Counted from the stretch's first letter, positions 31,967-44,569 are shown. The stretch: DNA of 64,000 nt from Chrysaora quinquecirrha (GCA_014526335.1 JACTAT010000077.1:124001-188000), one strand, 5' to 3'. Notes: generated from the letters alone by a model not told the origin. Numbers and translations: made by a program.

Positions 31967-34448
31967 TTAGTAAATACTTATTACCTGTTTCATTATATCA
32001 GTTGGCCAGATGCTTGTTGGCGTCTTAGTTTCAATCTGCAACTTTTTTAATCTAAGTCGACCTTCATTTCTTTGTTCATGCTGGATGCACTTTGGGAGCA
32101 ATATTAACCAGAATTTTTCATTTGCTCTTACGGTGTCGAACTTAATTTTTTTTAACATTACCAAAACTTTCGAAAAAGAATCAATTTTCATTTCACCAAT
32201 CGTAAGTCTTTCTAATCTCAGATGACCATGATCTTTTTCATGTTTGACAATATTGTAAAAGAGATTATCCCATATCGCCTTATCGATAGCAACCCGAGAC
32301 AACATTACTTCTTTTAACATTATCAACACATTCGAAAAAGAATCAATACATTCATCAGTGATTTCCATATATCTAATCTCCAGTTTTTCTAATCTCAGAT
32401 GACCATGATCTTTCCCTTTCTGATATTGGTCAATATTGTTGAAGAGTTTATCCCATATCACTTTATTGATAACAACCTTGTGCAACCTAACGTGTTTCAA
32501 CATTATCAAAACTTCTGCAAAGGAATCAATACATTCATTAGCAATTTGCATGTTAGAAATTACCAAGCTTTCAAGCCTCATATCACTTTCATGTTCTTTA
32601 ATATGCTTTAGCAACTCTTGCCATAGGTATATTCCTTTTGTGAAATCACACATTTGAAAAAAAACTTCTCTACAATAAACTGCATTTTTGGCCAGCAATT
32701 TCATGTCATCTTCTGATAACTCCTTCTCAATCAATCTGATCTCAAAACAATCAAACAGACAAGCAAACTGAATGACTTTTAAGTATACTAAGTTCCCCAT
32801 TTTCAATTCAATGCCTTTAAAAAACTTTTTCAATTCATCATCATTTATGCCATTATTTTTCGCCGTTTGAAAAACGTTGAAAATATTCATTTCGTCGATT
32901 TCATTAAAAAGCAACGTAATCCTCTTGGGCGGTGTCATTTTTTCAAGCATTTCGGTTAACAACGTTTTATCTTCAATTTCATCAGTTGGACTGAGAGTGT
33001 CGCATATAAATCTTAACATCAATTTCATCATCATAGATTCGTCATCAAACATGGTCTTTTTTAAATGTCTTAACACTTTGATTATACTAGGTGAATATGT
33101 CTGACTGCCTTTTTTATCTAACACATTAACAAGAGCCCAAGAAATATCTTCACGAGAAACATTTTTCACTAGTTTCCGTCCCTCAAAGCAACAAATAAAT
33201 GAAATGCATTCATACGCCTTCTTGTCTAAAAATTGCTCAATCACCCGGTTTCTGTCTTCTGCGAAGAAGAAATAAATTGAGGCGATAAATTCCATTATGG
33301 TCAAATGTTTGAATTGTCGTCGCTCTCCAAAATTATCACTGACATCGCAAAATAGACTTTCAAAAAATTCTTCCTGCTGGGCATCAGATCCTTTAATCTC
33401 TTCGAAAACGTGTTCAAACGTTTCCTTCTCAAATATAATGTGATTGTTGATGTACAATTCAAATGCAATGGCACTGAGGGATTTGAAAACTTGAATATAT
33501 TTTGAGAATATTTCTGACACTATACCGCTCTTTGCTCCAGGATCCTTTAAATGTGAATGTTGATTTAAAAGTAAATAACACGACCATGAATATAAATCAG
33601 TGGCACTGGATACTGTCTGTCCATTAGTCAAAATTGCCACACAACATAAAGTATTCAAAACTGCGGAACGGTAGTGATGGCAGAAATATTTTCCGAATTC
33701 TTCATCGTCTTCTTTATCAACTGTTCAGGATTTTCGCCCTGACTGACAAATTTCGCAAACCTTTTGACATAACTTTCGATTTCAACAGTAGAAAGTCCTA
33801 GAATTTCAAATACTTTGCAGTCTAGGCCTTCAAAAGTGTTTTGGACATGCGGCCTGCCGAGTATTATCAATTTAGACTTTGGAAATTTTGAGATAAATTT
33901 TTCAATAATAGACTTCGCTGAATTGGGACCTGTCTTTTGGCTCACCATCTCGTCTAAGCCATCGATTAGAAGTAATGAATCTTCCCCATCCGTGATATTT
34001 ATACCAAAGAATTCTTCCCTAAGGAAGCTGTCAATGACATCATCGATATTATCATTTTTCAGATAACGATTGAAATCTCTGCATTCAAAATAAATAAGAT
34101 GCTTGTATTTCTTTCGGATCTCATCCTTGTCAGTTGCCTTTGTCCATTTAAGTGCAAGTTGCTTCGCGAAAACAGTCTTGCCACTTCCGGCAACCCCCTG
34201 AATAAACATAATGCGGTGATCATTGTACAATAGGTCAGGTAAATTGATTACTTCACTCTGATCTTGCAGTCTCTTTATATGTCTTGTCATTTCACCACGA
34301 AATGAGCGGTCGCAATACGTTAAACGGGTAATCTTTAACCTGACAGCAAATTCATCAACGTTCATCCACGCAAGTTTGATGCGTCCTCTTTCAACATAAT
34401 TAACTTGATGTTTTTCGCACTTTGATATATACTTGTCGTTCAAATTAC
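31967..34448 (-). CDS. NACHT/LRR-like exon of the NLR gene
   Basis: Single 2.48-kb exon after a TTTCTTAG acceptor. The N-terminal 260 codons hold the NACHT domain (GVAGSGKT, IYFECRDFN, LLLIDGLDE, KLIILGRP). After the 1-base T-run shift at 33657-33660 a further 560 codons continue without a stop: a helical region (FKHLTIMEFIASIYFFF is the usual post-NACHT signature) and the 55-63-residue LRR-like repeats beginning near 32580, 32390, 32215 and 32050. It ends ATAAGTATTTAC then TAA at 31967. Confidence 0.85.
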
Positions 34449-37400
34449 CTAAGAAAAATCAAACAGAACACTCATAGATCTTCACAAACACAAATTTTTT
34501 CCAGAAGAAGTTTTGAGAGATATCCCTATCAATTGTGCCTCTTTGCATATTTCAAATACTTGCCAATACTTTAGAAAATTAAGAGACATTATTCATGAAT
34601 TAGCAATTTTTATGAATAGACAGATGCTCGATTGGCATGCTAATTTGAAATAATATCAATCAATATTAATTTTATTAATTTGCAAAAGCCCTTGAAAAAT
34701 TTAGTAACGGCAAAAGCCTGGGGGGGGGGGTTACTGCGTTTGGAGTTATGGCCTTGCCTTTTCATGACGTTAGATTTCTAAGTTTTACTCAGTTCTGTTC
34801 CTCAGTCCTGTTCCCTGGCCTTGGAGGACAAGTTCATACCAACGAATGATGAATAACAAAAAGTGGAAAGAGCAAAAGGACCTGCATATATTAACTGAAC
34901 TGAATGGGAGCCAAGGAGGGGATAGAATCAACGTGTAACGCGAAGTAATGTGATTTCGCGCTGAAATCACTACAAGGAAGCAACTGCTCCCCTCAAAAAC
35001 AAGGAAAGGTTTTTTCCTGCATTAAACACAGCAAGCCAACATCACATAATAGGGGGCTAAAATGAAGTAGGCAGCCACAATGCATGCAACTTGGCTGGTA
35101 AAAACAGCTGAATTTGCCTGGGAATCGGCAAGGTGATCCAAACTGGAAGTTGTTTCAAGGTCAGCATTATAATTGGTGTCCAAATTTGATTAACATTTGC
35201 AAGTCTAAAAAGAGAAACTTACGTTGAGCGATTTCATCTGTCATCGTTTGACTTTCTGTTTTACTTTCTATCTTTGCGCTGAGCTCTAAAAATACAATAA
35301 CCATAACAATTGGAAATGTTAATTCTCCATTAGACAGTAAGAAGGGCTACGAAGATCTACAACTACAATACTAATCTGCTCAATGAAAAATAGCACAGAT
35401 AAATTGTATTAATCAGAAAGTTCATAGCTTGAAGCAAAAATTGGGTTTGGCGCAAGAATTTAAAACGAACAATTTTTCAAAGATGAATTTTCCTTCAGGC
35501 TTTCATCGATGAAAAGGATGTTGTCTTCCAATACCTTTCCTTGGTTAATTCTACCTTTCACTGGTTTATAATATTTTTCATTGGTTAATATTACCTTTGA
35601 TTGGGTAATCATACCTTTCACTGGTTTTTAATATTTTTCACTGGTTAATATTACCTTCCACCGTTTAAAAATATCTTTGACTGGTTAATATTACCTTTCA
35701 TTGGTTAATTATACCTTTCACTGGTTTATATTACCTGTCATTGGTTAATATTACCTTTCATTGGTTAATTCTACCTTTCACTGGTTTATAATATTTTTCA
35801 CTGGTTAATATTACCTTTGATTGGGTAATCATACCTTTCACTGGTTAATATTACTTTTCATTGGTTAATATTACCTTTCATTGGTTAATTATACCTTTCA
35901 CTGGTTTATATTACCTGTCATTGGTTAATATTACCTTTCATTGGTTAATTCTACCTTTCACTGGTTTATAATATTTTTCACTGGTTAATATTACCTTTGA
36001 TTGGGTAATCATAACTTTCACTGGTTAATATTACTTTTCATTGGTTAATATTACCTTCCACCGTTTAAAAATATCTTTGACTGGTTAATATTACCTTTCA
36101 TTGGTTAATTATACCTTTCACTGGTTTATATTACCTGTCATTGGTTAATATTACCTTTCATTGGTTAATTCTACCTTTCACTGGTTTATAATATTTTTCA
36201 CTGGTTAATATTACCTTTGATTGGGTAATCATACCTTTCACTGGTTAATATTACTTTTCATTGGTTAATATTACCTTCCACCGTTTAAAAATATCTTTGA
36301 CTGGTTAATATTACCTTTCATTGGTTAATTATACCTTTCACTGGTTTATATTACCTGTCATTGGTTAATATTACCTTTCCTTGGTTAATTCTACCTTTCA
36401 CTGGTTTATAATATTTTCCGCTGGTTAATATTACCTTTGATTGGGTAATCATACCTTTCACTGGTTAATATTACTTTTCATTGGTTAATATTACCTTTGG
36501 TTGGGTAATCATACCTTTCATTGGTTAATATTACTTTTCATTGGTTAATATTACCTTCCACCGTTTAAAAATATCTTTGACTGGTTAACATTACCTTTTA
36601 TTGGTTACCCGGGAAGGGGGGGGTACTTCAATGTGTCCATGATTAGACGTGAATCTGGACTTTGACAAAAGGACCCATTTGTATGATAGGATTTTCAAGG
36701 ATTTCTGACCCATTTGCATGAAAATCGGGAAATTTCAAGCCCTTGTGTATGAATTTGGTTGATTTTAAAACCCTTTTACAGTGCTAGAATTCACGAAAAG
36801 TCTCGCAAAATCGAATCTGACGGTGATTTTTGCAATCAATGTGATCGAGCTCTGTTGTTGCTGTTAATTCATCGTTTCAAAAGCAAAAAACAAAGTAGAA
36901 AGGTTGTCAGCCACTTTGCGGTAAATCATAATGGGACCTGTTGGTAAGAAAATCCTAAAATACCAACCCATCAACCAGAATCTAGCAGAATATCAGACCC
37001 ATGTGTAGAGAATTTCAGTCGAAAAAACCCATCCATATGAGCGGCACGTCAAGTATGTCTACATATTGAAGTACCCCCCCGGGATTGGTTAATTATACCT
37101 TTCACTGGTTTATATTACCTGTCATTGGTTAATATTACCTTTCATTGGTTAATCTAACTTTCACTGGTTAATATTACCTTTCATTGGTTAATCATACCTT
37201 TCACTGGCTTATATTACCCTTCATTGGTGAATTATATCTTTCTCTGGTTTATAATACCTTTTACTGGTTAATCTAACTTTCACTGGTTAATATTACCTTT
37301 CACTGGTTAATCACAACTTTACTAGTTAATAATATCTTTAACTGGTGTATGATTAGTGGTTAACAATACCTTATATAGAGTCGAATGTACATCATCATCA

Positions 37401-40400
37401 TCATCATTATCATCAATTTATTTAAAGTAGGCTTATTTACAATAAAGTAGCTGATTAAGCTAAATAAGGCCTACTAACTAAAAAAATACGTATTAATTTA
37501 GAATTCTACAAATATCTACAATATTAAAAGGAAAAATAATGTCTAGATCATGTTAGATACCCAACCTGTGGTATATATGTTTTACATAACCTACAGTTGC
37601 AATCCTCACCTTTCCAGCATTTAATTTGTGCTTTAAAAATATATACTTAAAGAAAGGCAAGGACAAACAAAACAATTTGTTGTTTATGACAGAAAAGACA
37701 TTATTACGCATCCAAAACCAACGTAGACAGTCCAAAAGTCGTAAAAGATACAACTACATCTAACAAACTCAACATTCAAAGAAACTAAAGGATTGTTGTC
37801 ACGTTGGTTTCAAAATACGACTTTGTGGTTAAATGATTGCAAATTTAATAGTTCAACAGCCAACTCACCTTTGATACTTCCATCAGTCAATTTCTGCTTC
37901 TTTGCAAGAATTTCAACTATTTCTCTTGTTCCTAATGCAAGCAAAAGTATAATAATACAGTAGATTCATATCGAAACGGGCCTGTCATATACCATTTTCC
38001 ATTCTATTTAAACTAAAAAAGGTATGCATTTACATAGAATAAGGCAACAGGTTACAAAACAACCTAACAAATGTAGCGAAGGCAAACAGTCTAGTAAAAG
38101 AACATTTGTCCTGATTATTACTAAATTCCTCATACTTTGCCACACGCAAATCGAAATGCTTCACAAGGAATCTGATGCTTTCTAGGCAACATGTCCCCAC
38201 AGTGATTGGCTCTTATTTAGATGGCCACTAAAATACCATTGATCTTCCGACACAATAGGTAATATTTTCTTTGTTCAAAGATAAAGAGATTTGTATTAGA
38301 GAAAATCTAATGCAATCCAGCTATTCCCTACTGATCAAGATCAGGCGTCCTTTGTGAAAGAAGACAAAGTAAAATTATTGCTCATGAAAAACTGATAGTT
38401 GCTGTCTTTTAATGGAACAGCCCCGGCCAATAGCAATTTGAGGTTGCCTTTAAAGATCGTCACATTGAAAAGCTAATGCAAAGATGACAACTCCACTGAG
38501 GAAACCACAAACAAAATCCCTGCAAGAAATGCTCCGAATGTTGATAACTGATTTACGATTTATGATTTAGCAGAGTAGAGCTGGATAAAGTTGATGACGC
38601 TTACACTCAGTGAACAGTTACAGCAAAGCTTCTACTTCATGAGTTCAAGTTTTGAACGTAGTTATTCAAAATGGCTTCTCTTCTATTGGCTTTGAAAATG
38701 TATCAGCAAGCATCATTTTTGTGTTACAATACAATACAATACAGTTACACTGTCAAGTTCCGTTGTTTATTTCTGAATTTGTTCACAAAGGAAATATGGT
38801 ATCGACTATCGGATGTCGATGTGTTTCATTCGTTTATCTTCAACTGGATTCATTGTCACTGTGATTGCTTCTTGGTCATCATCCAAAACTGTTCAGGGTT
38901 CGGTTATGTCCACTCCAATGACTCTAAAGAGCTGAGCTCAGGGCAGTATACTCTGCCGCTGCTGTTGAGAGGGCAACAGCTATTAGAGAACTTTAGCAAG
39001 ATGGTCAGGAAAAGGCGGGTCCTTCAGTGTAGCAACAGTTTCTACAACAGTTCTACATAATCTCTACAAAATCGAGATTACGCCAGCATTCACTTAACTT
39101 GGGTGAGAAATCACCGAAGGTAACATGATGACTAATGTTATCTTGATCAATGTCATCATGATTGATAACTTGGTCAATTTCATCATGATCGATATCTTTA
39201 TCGATATTTTTATAGATATCTTCATTGATATGTTCCTCACCAAAAAGGCTAATAATATCGTCATCAAAAGGACGAGCCTTTGCTGTGCAGTATAGTCATG
39301 CCCACTTAAAGGGGCTGGTGAGCTTTTTCATCTAAATGCCTTTCAGTCAACTGAGGACAGGCAGAAATTGATATTTCTGCAAAATTTGGTACAAATTAGG
39401 GCGGATATAACTTTGTTTGGATGGATATGTCATTTGTTTTTCAAAAAGAGATTTTCCCTTTCAAGTTGCTTGGTACTCATTAGAACAACTAACGATAGTG
39501 TCAAGAGTTCTTTCATGGGTCAGCATCATCATTATCAATTACTTTAAGGTGAGCATATAAAATGATGGTCTTGTAGAAGCATTATATTTCGAGAAGCGTA
39601 GCTACTTGCTCGTCTTGCTGTTTTAATTGGATTTGTTTCCAGCAGGGAAATTGTCACTACACTAACACAAGGTTCAAAGTGTTCAAGATTGACGAAGAAG
39701 AACTTACCCTGAACATGCTCAGCAGACCTTTTTTGTGCTGTTTCGATTTCTTGCACTGTTGATACCAAATTTTCTGTTCTGTCTCTTGTTTCTTACAAAT
39801 GAAAATTAAATTAAAAGTAAATAAAAAAATCTAATTCGGCAGGGTATTAAATAACTATTTGAGCTACAGGTAATAATCCATCAAAAACACTTATTTTTGA
39901 CTATAATTGTCTGTACTTTATAATTTGGTACAAACTTTGACAGATATCATTTTGTTTGGACGACTATTTCAGTAGCCTTTCGAAAAGTAATTTCCCCAGT
40001 GTTTCTATTTTCTATATTTATATTTTATATTTAATTTTCCATAAGTACTTTATTTTAACTAACTTTTAACGTAATCTTAGTTTTCAATTTTAAGGCCTAT
40101 TTATAAAGGACACAAGTTGATAGCAGATTACATCATTCTTTAATATTCATATTCATATTCATTCATTCATTCATCAAGTTGCTTGGAACTCATTAAAACG
40201 AGTACGACAGTATGTGACTCATGTTTCTTATCTTGATTGATACTTCCGGTTTGACATTCCTTACACTTGCTGCGTTTCGTTTGTTATGTTAATTAGTTAA
40301 TTATTTTTTAGTTCTAACATGTGCTTGATACTTGTAGTTCTTGCTTGATTATGATTCATGTTTTAGTAGTTCTTACGATGGTGTTTTACTCAAATCTTAT

Positions 40401-43400
40401 TACCACCAACCTTGGCAGGCTTATGTTGGTGCGAAAATTTTTTCACGTAGTTCTAGTTAAGAAGAAACAAACGACATTCTCGCTTCTCATGAGGATCCGG
40501 AGAAATAAGCATCCGCCGCCAGTTTTCCTTGACAGCGTGAATATGGTAAGATCCCTGCATGCACAATGCAGACAATTTAGTCCCATCATGCCGAGCTTAA
40601 TTTCAGATTGCGTTATTTAGGAAAAATAGTCTCGGCATGCCGAGATCTCATTTGTCTGTCTGTTAGCTGAAAATATTCTCGGTTAGCCAGGCTTATTTCA
40701 AATTTCCATAAAAAACGCAAAACAAAAATATAATATGGGTTAGATAGGATGGCCAGGATCCCAATCACAAAAATTGAATCGGTTAGCCGAGACTATTTTC
40801 TTCATGTAAACAGCTCATACTTTCCATTAGCTTTAGTTTTAGTATTAGACTTTCCATTAGCTGGGGGTAGTTAAACTTTGACCCAATTGAAAAAAATTGA
40901 CTTTCATTTTCTTGAAGTTCTCCATAAAATAGTCATCTTCTACTGCTGTTTTTATTTCTTTCACATCAATTTTTGTTTCCGAAATATGAAAGGTATTATT
41001 AACTATTGAGTTTTAAATCATAGAAAGTTATGTAAATTTAAAGAGCCGTAAATTTGTATATTTGTAATAAACGTGGTGTTCTTGAATGACTGAGTAATAT
41101 ACATTTTATCACAAACATGGAACTCTTTCATTTATATATTAACAGACTTACCGAGAACAGTTTCATCAGCTCTTCTCTGTCTTTCTTCAATAACTTCAAC
41201 ACTTGTTGTCAAATCTAACATTAGAAATGTATCTAACATTAGAAAAGTAAACCAAAGAAACCCAAAACCAAAACAAACTCTGAAAATTCAAGCTTTTCCA
41301 TTTGCTATATGCAGTAAACTGAACATATGCTGACACATGATAAATATTCATCATAAGTGGGCACCACAATTGTTACAATTGCCTTGACAGGGATTGGCTT
41401 GTTGTCCAGAAGGTCACTGGTTCGAATCCCAGTCAAGGCAATTGTAACAATTGTGGTAGCCCACTTATGGTGAATATGCTGTATGCAGTAGATACACTTA
41501 ATCTGAAGAGATAGACTGAAGGATAAAACTCTGTGAAATGGAGATCATTTTCATGCCCAATTTCATTTACAAGCAGGTCGTGGGGTTCGGTACATTGTCA
41601 TAAAATTGGGATGGTATAATTTAAGATTCAAGATCCAAGATCCAAGATCCGAGAAATTAAGATCCGAGAAATTAAGATCCGAGAAACTAAGATCCGAGAA
41701 ATTAAGATCCGAGAAATTAAGATCCCAGAAATTAAGATCCGAGAAATTAAGATCCGAGAAATCCGAGAAATTAAGATCCGAGAAATTAAGATCCCAGAAA
41801 TTAAGATCCAATATTTGGCGGTTTATACATACTAGTATAAACCGCCAAATTTGAGAATTGTTTAACATAGAAAAAAAACAAAACTAAAATGATACTTATA
41901 ACTTAGGCCTATGGAAAAGACATCATGAAGTCACTGTATTTTTAGCTTAAATTTGTTTGTTTTCTATTTTTAAACAATTCTCAAATTTGGCGCCAAATTT
42001 GAGAATTGTTTAAAAATAGAAAACAAACAAGACTAAAATTATCATGAATTATTCTGTATTTTTTTATTAATTTTCACGCAAAAACAATCACGAAGTGCTC
42101 ATCGGAGAAAAATTTTTCAAAAACTAAAACTAATAAACTAAAACAGAAGGTGGTACCGTGGATCGATCTAGCGACCATCTGATTCACGTCACGCGTACTA
42201 CACCACTGAGCTACTGTAGTGCTGGAGAAATTCGGTGATTTTCTTGATGTGATGAACAGAATATATAGGTAGATATTGTTGCTGCATTTTGCTGATGCAA
42301 AACAGACAGCCCCATTTTCACCCAGAAACCTATTTTGGTCATTAATATCTCGGATCTTAATTTCTTGGATCTTAATTTCTCGGATCTTAATTTCTCGGAT
42401 CTTAATTTCTCGGATCTTAATTTCTCGGATCTTAATATCTCAGATCCTAATTTCTCGGATCTTAATTTCTTGGATCTTAATATCTCGGATCTTAATATCT
42501 CGGATCTTAATATCTCGGATCTTAATTTCTCGGATCTTGGATCTTGAATCTTGGATCTTGAATCTTAAATTATACCATCCCCATAAAATTGGCCCTTTGA
42601 CAACCGTAGGTGGCCATTTTGTTCACTCGTCCGGATACTTTCGGAAGAGGAGTGTGTAATGTAATGCTTAAGTAAATATGTTTCTTGTGAATCTTTGAAA
42701 ATATCAAACAAAACATTACCTAAGAGTATGGCTGGTAAATTAAGAAGGACATTGAAGCCTTCAAACAGAAAACACAAGTGGAACTTGTACATACCTATCA
42801 ACTCATTCTCTATAGCTTCAATTCTTTCTTGAAGCCATTTATTAAATTCTTTATTTCTTCGTTCTTCAGTTTCTAGCTGCTTCACCAGTTGCTCACTCAA
42901 TTGTGTATGAACTTTCGATTGAACAATTTCATCTACTTCGCGTTTGCAGTCGGGTCCAAACAATGTACACACAGTATTCAGGTCCCCAACAACCGTCTGA
43001 AACTCGACTGACGGAAGTGACATATCTTTAAGATGAGCAAAGCAGCCATTTCGAATCTCCCTCAGTAGGTCTATGACTTCGCTGTCAAATAAAGGAATGT
43101 TTCTCTGGGCTTTATTACGACAAGGCGTAATTAGCCGTAAACCTGAATATAGCAGAACAAAGAACAGCAGTGTCGGATCCCAATCACTTGTGTCTCCATT
43201 GGTTTTAAGATAGTCCACATGTCTCTTATTATGTGGATTTTTTTTCACGTTTGATGGAATAAGACTCACAAGGAACTGACTGCTCTTGGATGTATCATCC
43301 CATTTATTGTTATGATACGTTGCATCCCATTTGTCTTTAAAATATTGCCTTAATTTCTTTGGCAACACATCTAATATGATCTTTGAAATCTTAACAAAGT

Positions 43401-43434
43401 TTTCCTCTTCATTGGTTAAGACCAACTTCTCCAT
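31967..43434 (-). CDS. NLR-like receptor: DZIP3-like HEPN, coiled-coil linker, NACHT, LRR-like repeats
   Basis: Six exons: 43434-42795, 41214-41152, 39791-39708, 37931-37869, 35285-35223, 34448-31967. All introns are GT-AG and every internal junction is phase 1. Exon 1 (213 codons) is a DZIP3-type HEPN domain (LTNEEENFVKISKIILDVLP, WDATLLFFVLL-type core, IRNGCFAHLKDMSLPSVEF) ending in a charged helix. Exons 2-5 are 21, 28, 21 and 21 codons of Glu/Lys/Gln-rich sequence. The last exon has a NACHT ATPase: Walker A GVAGSGKT (34197-34174), Walker B LLLIDGLDE (about 33975-33949), sensor-like LIILGRP; then helical domains and four repeats of 55-63 residues (RLExLxI...IDSFxxVLxMLK...IWDxLF) that look like LRR variants. 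Such proteins are inferred to be intracellular immune sensors. A missing T in a T-run at 33657-33660 breaks the frame between PQF and LNTLCCV; a sequence error is likely. Total about 1,130 residues. Confidence 0.85.
35520..37370. repeat. ~20-bp minisatellite with higher-order structure, interrupted by a MITE
   Basis: Units near CATTGGTTAATATTACCTTT fill 35520-36607 and 37084-37370. Variant units (TTGATTGGGTAATCATACC, CCACCGTTTAAAAATATC) recur about every 180-220 bases, so blocks have been copied as larger units. The array is in the NLR intron between the 63-bp exons at 35223 and 37869. Confidence 0.88.
36608..37083. mobile_element. hAT-like MITE with 8-bp target duplication, copy 1
   Basis: Ends CCCGGGAAGGGGG...TACTTCAATG and inverse TTGAAGTACCCCCCCCGGG. 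Flanked by ATTGGTTA on both sides (36600-36607, 37084-37091); the host is a tandem array, so the duplication is suggestive on its own. The copy at 53986-54362 in unique DNA gives the same 8-bp length. Confidence 0.78.
41344..41476. repeat. Palindrome with tRNA-like core
   Basis: Arms of about 45 bases (41345-41389, 41432-41476) match with one mismatch and one indel. The core has a perfect B-box GGTTCGAATCC and a T-stem CTGG/CCAG; the acceptor-like GCCTTGAC/GTCAAGGC is continuous with the arms. The A-box is poor. It lies in the first NLR intron, just upstream of exon 2. Confidence 0.7.
41608..42581. mobile_element. Foldback element with tandem-repeat arms and 9-bp target duplication
   Basis: The termini GGGATGGTATAATTTAAGAT are inverse at both ends. 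Each arm contains about a dozen copies of GATCCGAGAAATTAA (or its complement). Flanked by CATAAAATT at 41599-41607 and 42582-42590. The interior has further palindromes (GGCGGTTTATA / TATAAACCGCC at 41818-41848; a perfect 38-bp palindrome centred on GGCGCC at 41976-42013) and a tRNA-like piece. Long inverted arms of short tandem repeats plus 9-bp duplications are the hallmarks of Foldback-type or Mutator-like elements. Confidence 0.88.
42150..42222 (-). other. tRNA-like sequence inside the foldback element
   Basis: On the minus strand: A-box TAGCTCAGTGGTGTAG followed about 30 bases later by GATCGATCC (B-box-like). The acceptor strands do not pair, so it is a tRNA relic or SINE head, not a functional tRNA gene. 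Confidence 0.5.
42795..43434 (-). CDS. DZIP3-like HEPN exon of the NLR gene
   Basis: First coding exon. The ATG at 43434 is preceded two bases upstream by a splice acceptor (TTATTTATTCAG), so a 5' untranslated exon further right is expected. It encodes the HEPN domain (KLRQYFKDKWDATYHNNKW near the N-terminus; REIRNGCFAHLKD near the end), as found in human DZIP3 and in many invertebrate NLR proteins. The donor AG|GTATGT leaves phase 1. Confidence 0.8.
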
Positions 43435-43900
43435 CCCTGAATAAATAAACAAAAAAGAAATGTTAGGCTTGTTTGGATAATTTTTGGAAGCAAAGTTGCT
43501 CAAATGAAATCAAATGATGCAGTTGACTACGCTTTCAGAGCCTCTTACATCAAGCCTTGACCTGAATCAACTAATTTCAGAGCCTACTCACTTCAATGGA
43601 AACGGCAAGTTGTGCATAGACCGTATTTTCACTGACCAGCTGAACTTGCTCGCATGAAAAAGAGGTCCTTCACTTGATTTGCTTTGTCATTACAGCATAC
43701 TTAGTGGCACAATTAATATCAGATGTCCACCCGTACCCACCTTTAACAGGAAAATTTGGGATTTTGATAAGACGAATGCTATAAGCATCCTAAAATTTCT
43801 CTGGGAGGTTCACTGGCTCTCTAACATTTCCCATAATGAGCAACCTAGCCTTTTCATGGAAACTGTTCTGTCTTCTCAAATTTTATGCCCAATCAAAATA

Positions 43901-44255
43901 TCTATATATATAAAACAGAACTGTTTGTATGTATGTATGTATGTATGTTCGCTTATAACTCAAGAACCACTCCACAGACTGCAAAACACAAAAGATATCT
44001 TTGTAATCGGCATTTTCCGGAGAGTTGAAATAAAATGCCATGGGATTACCATTTCTTGAAGCAATGTTGACGTGAAATTAATCAGCATTATACTTATTAG
44101 TTGTATGATTCGGCTAAACAAAGGCCGATTGATCTGAGAAACAATTAATACGTCAAATTAAACATGTGAATGAATTGTAACTAAGAAAAGTCTCCACTCT
44201 ATAAAAGGAAAGTTGAACAAATTTCGACCCGGCATGGACGGGTACCAGGGCTAGT
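43901..44255 (+). mobile_element. Non-autonomous Helentron-like element (HINE)
   Basis: 5' end TCTATATATATAAAAC followed by (TGTA)n; 3' end with hairpin ACCCG-GCATGGA-CGGGT (44227-44243), then TACCAGGGCTAGT. This 5'/3' signature is characteristic of DINE/Helentron elements, which carry no transposase. No inverted repeats or target duplication, as expected. Confidence 0.8.
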
Positions 44256-44569
44256 TAAAGTTAAGACACATGATCCCCTTGGTTAAATTGCCATATACAT
44301 AACCTATATGTCTATATAGGTTAAATAACCTATATGTATAGTCCTAGAAATCGTTTTGTGAATTGTCTTGTATCATGTTTGTAATCGTATTGTTGATGCC
44401 ATTTTGCATTATAATATTTCTTGTAAATCATTCCTTGTAAAATCTTTCTAAGTTGCATTTGCATTAACTTTCTTGTCATTTAAAATTGATTTGTAGTTTT
44501 TGTAATTTAAAAATTGTACAAGGGTACTTGTACCTGCAGTGCAATTGTAATTGTATTTCCCATACGACA

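Noticed and set aside
38652..39060. 129-codon + strand frame inside the NLR intron
   Set aside because: No conserved features; lies antisense in an intron and has no coding signature I can see.
41563..42659. Repetitive frames (DLNFS, SEKLR, ILISR) at the foldback element
   Set aside because: The 15-bp GATCCGAGAAATTAA repeat is a multiple of three, so it stays open; not a gene.
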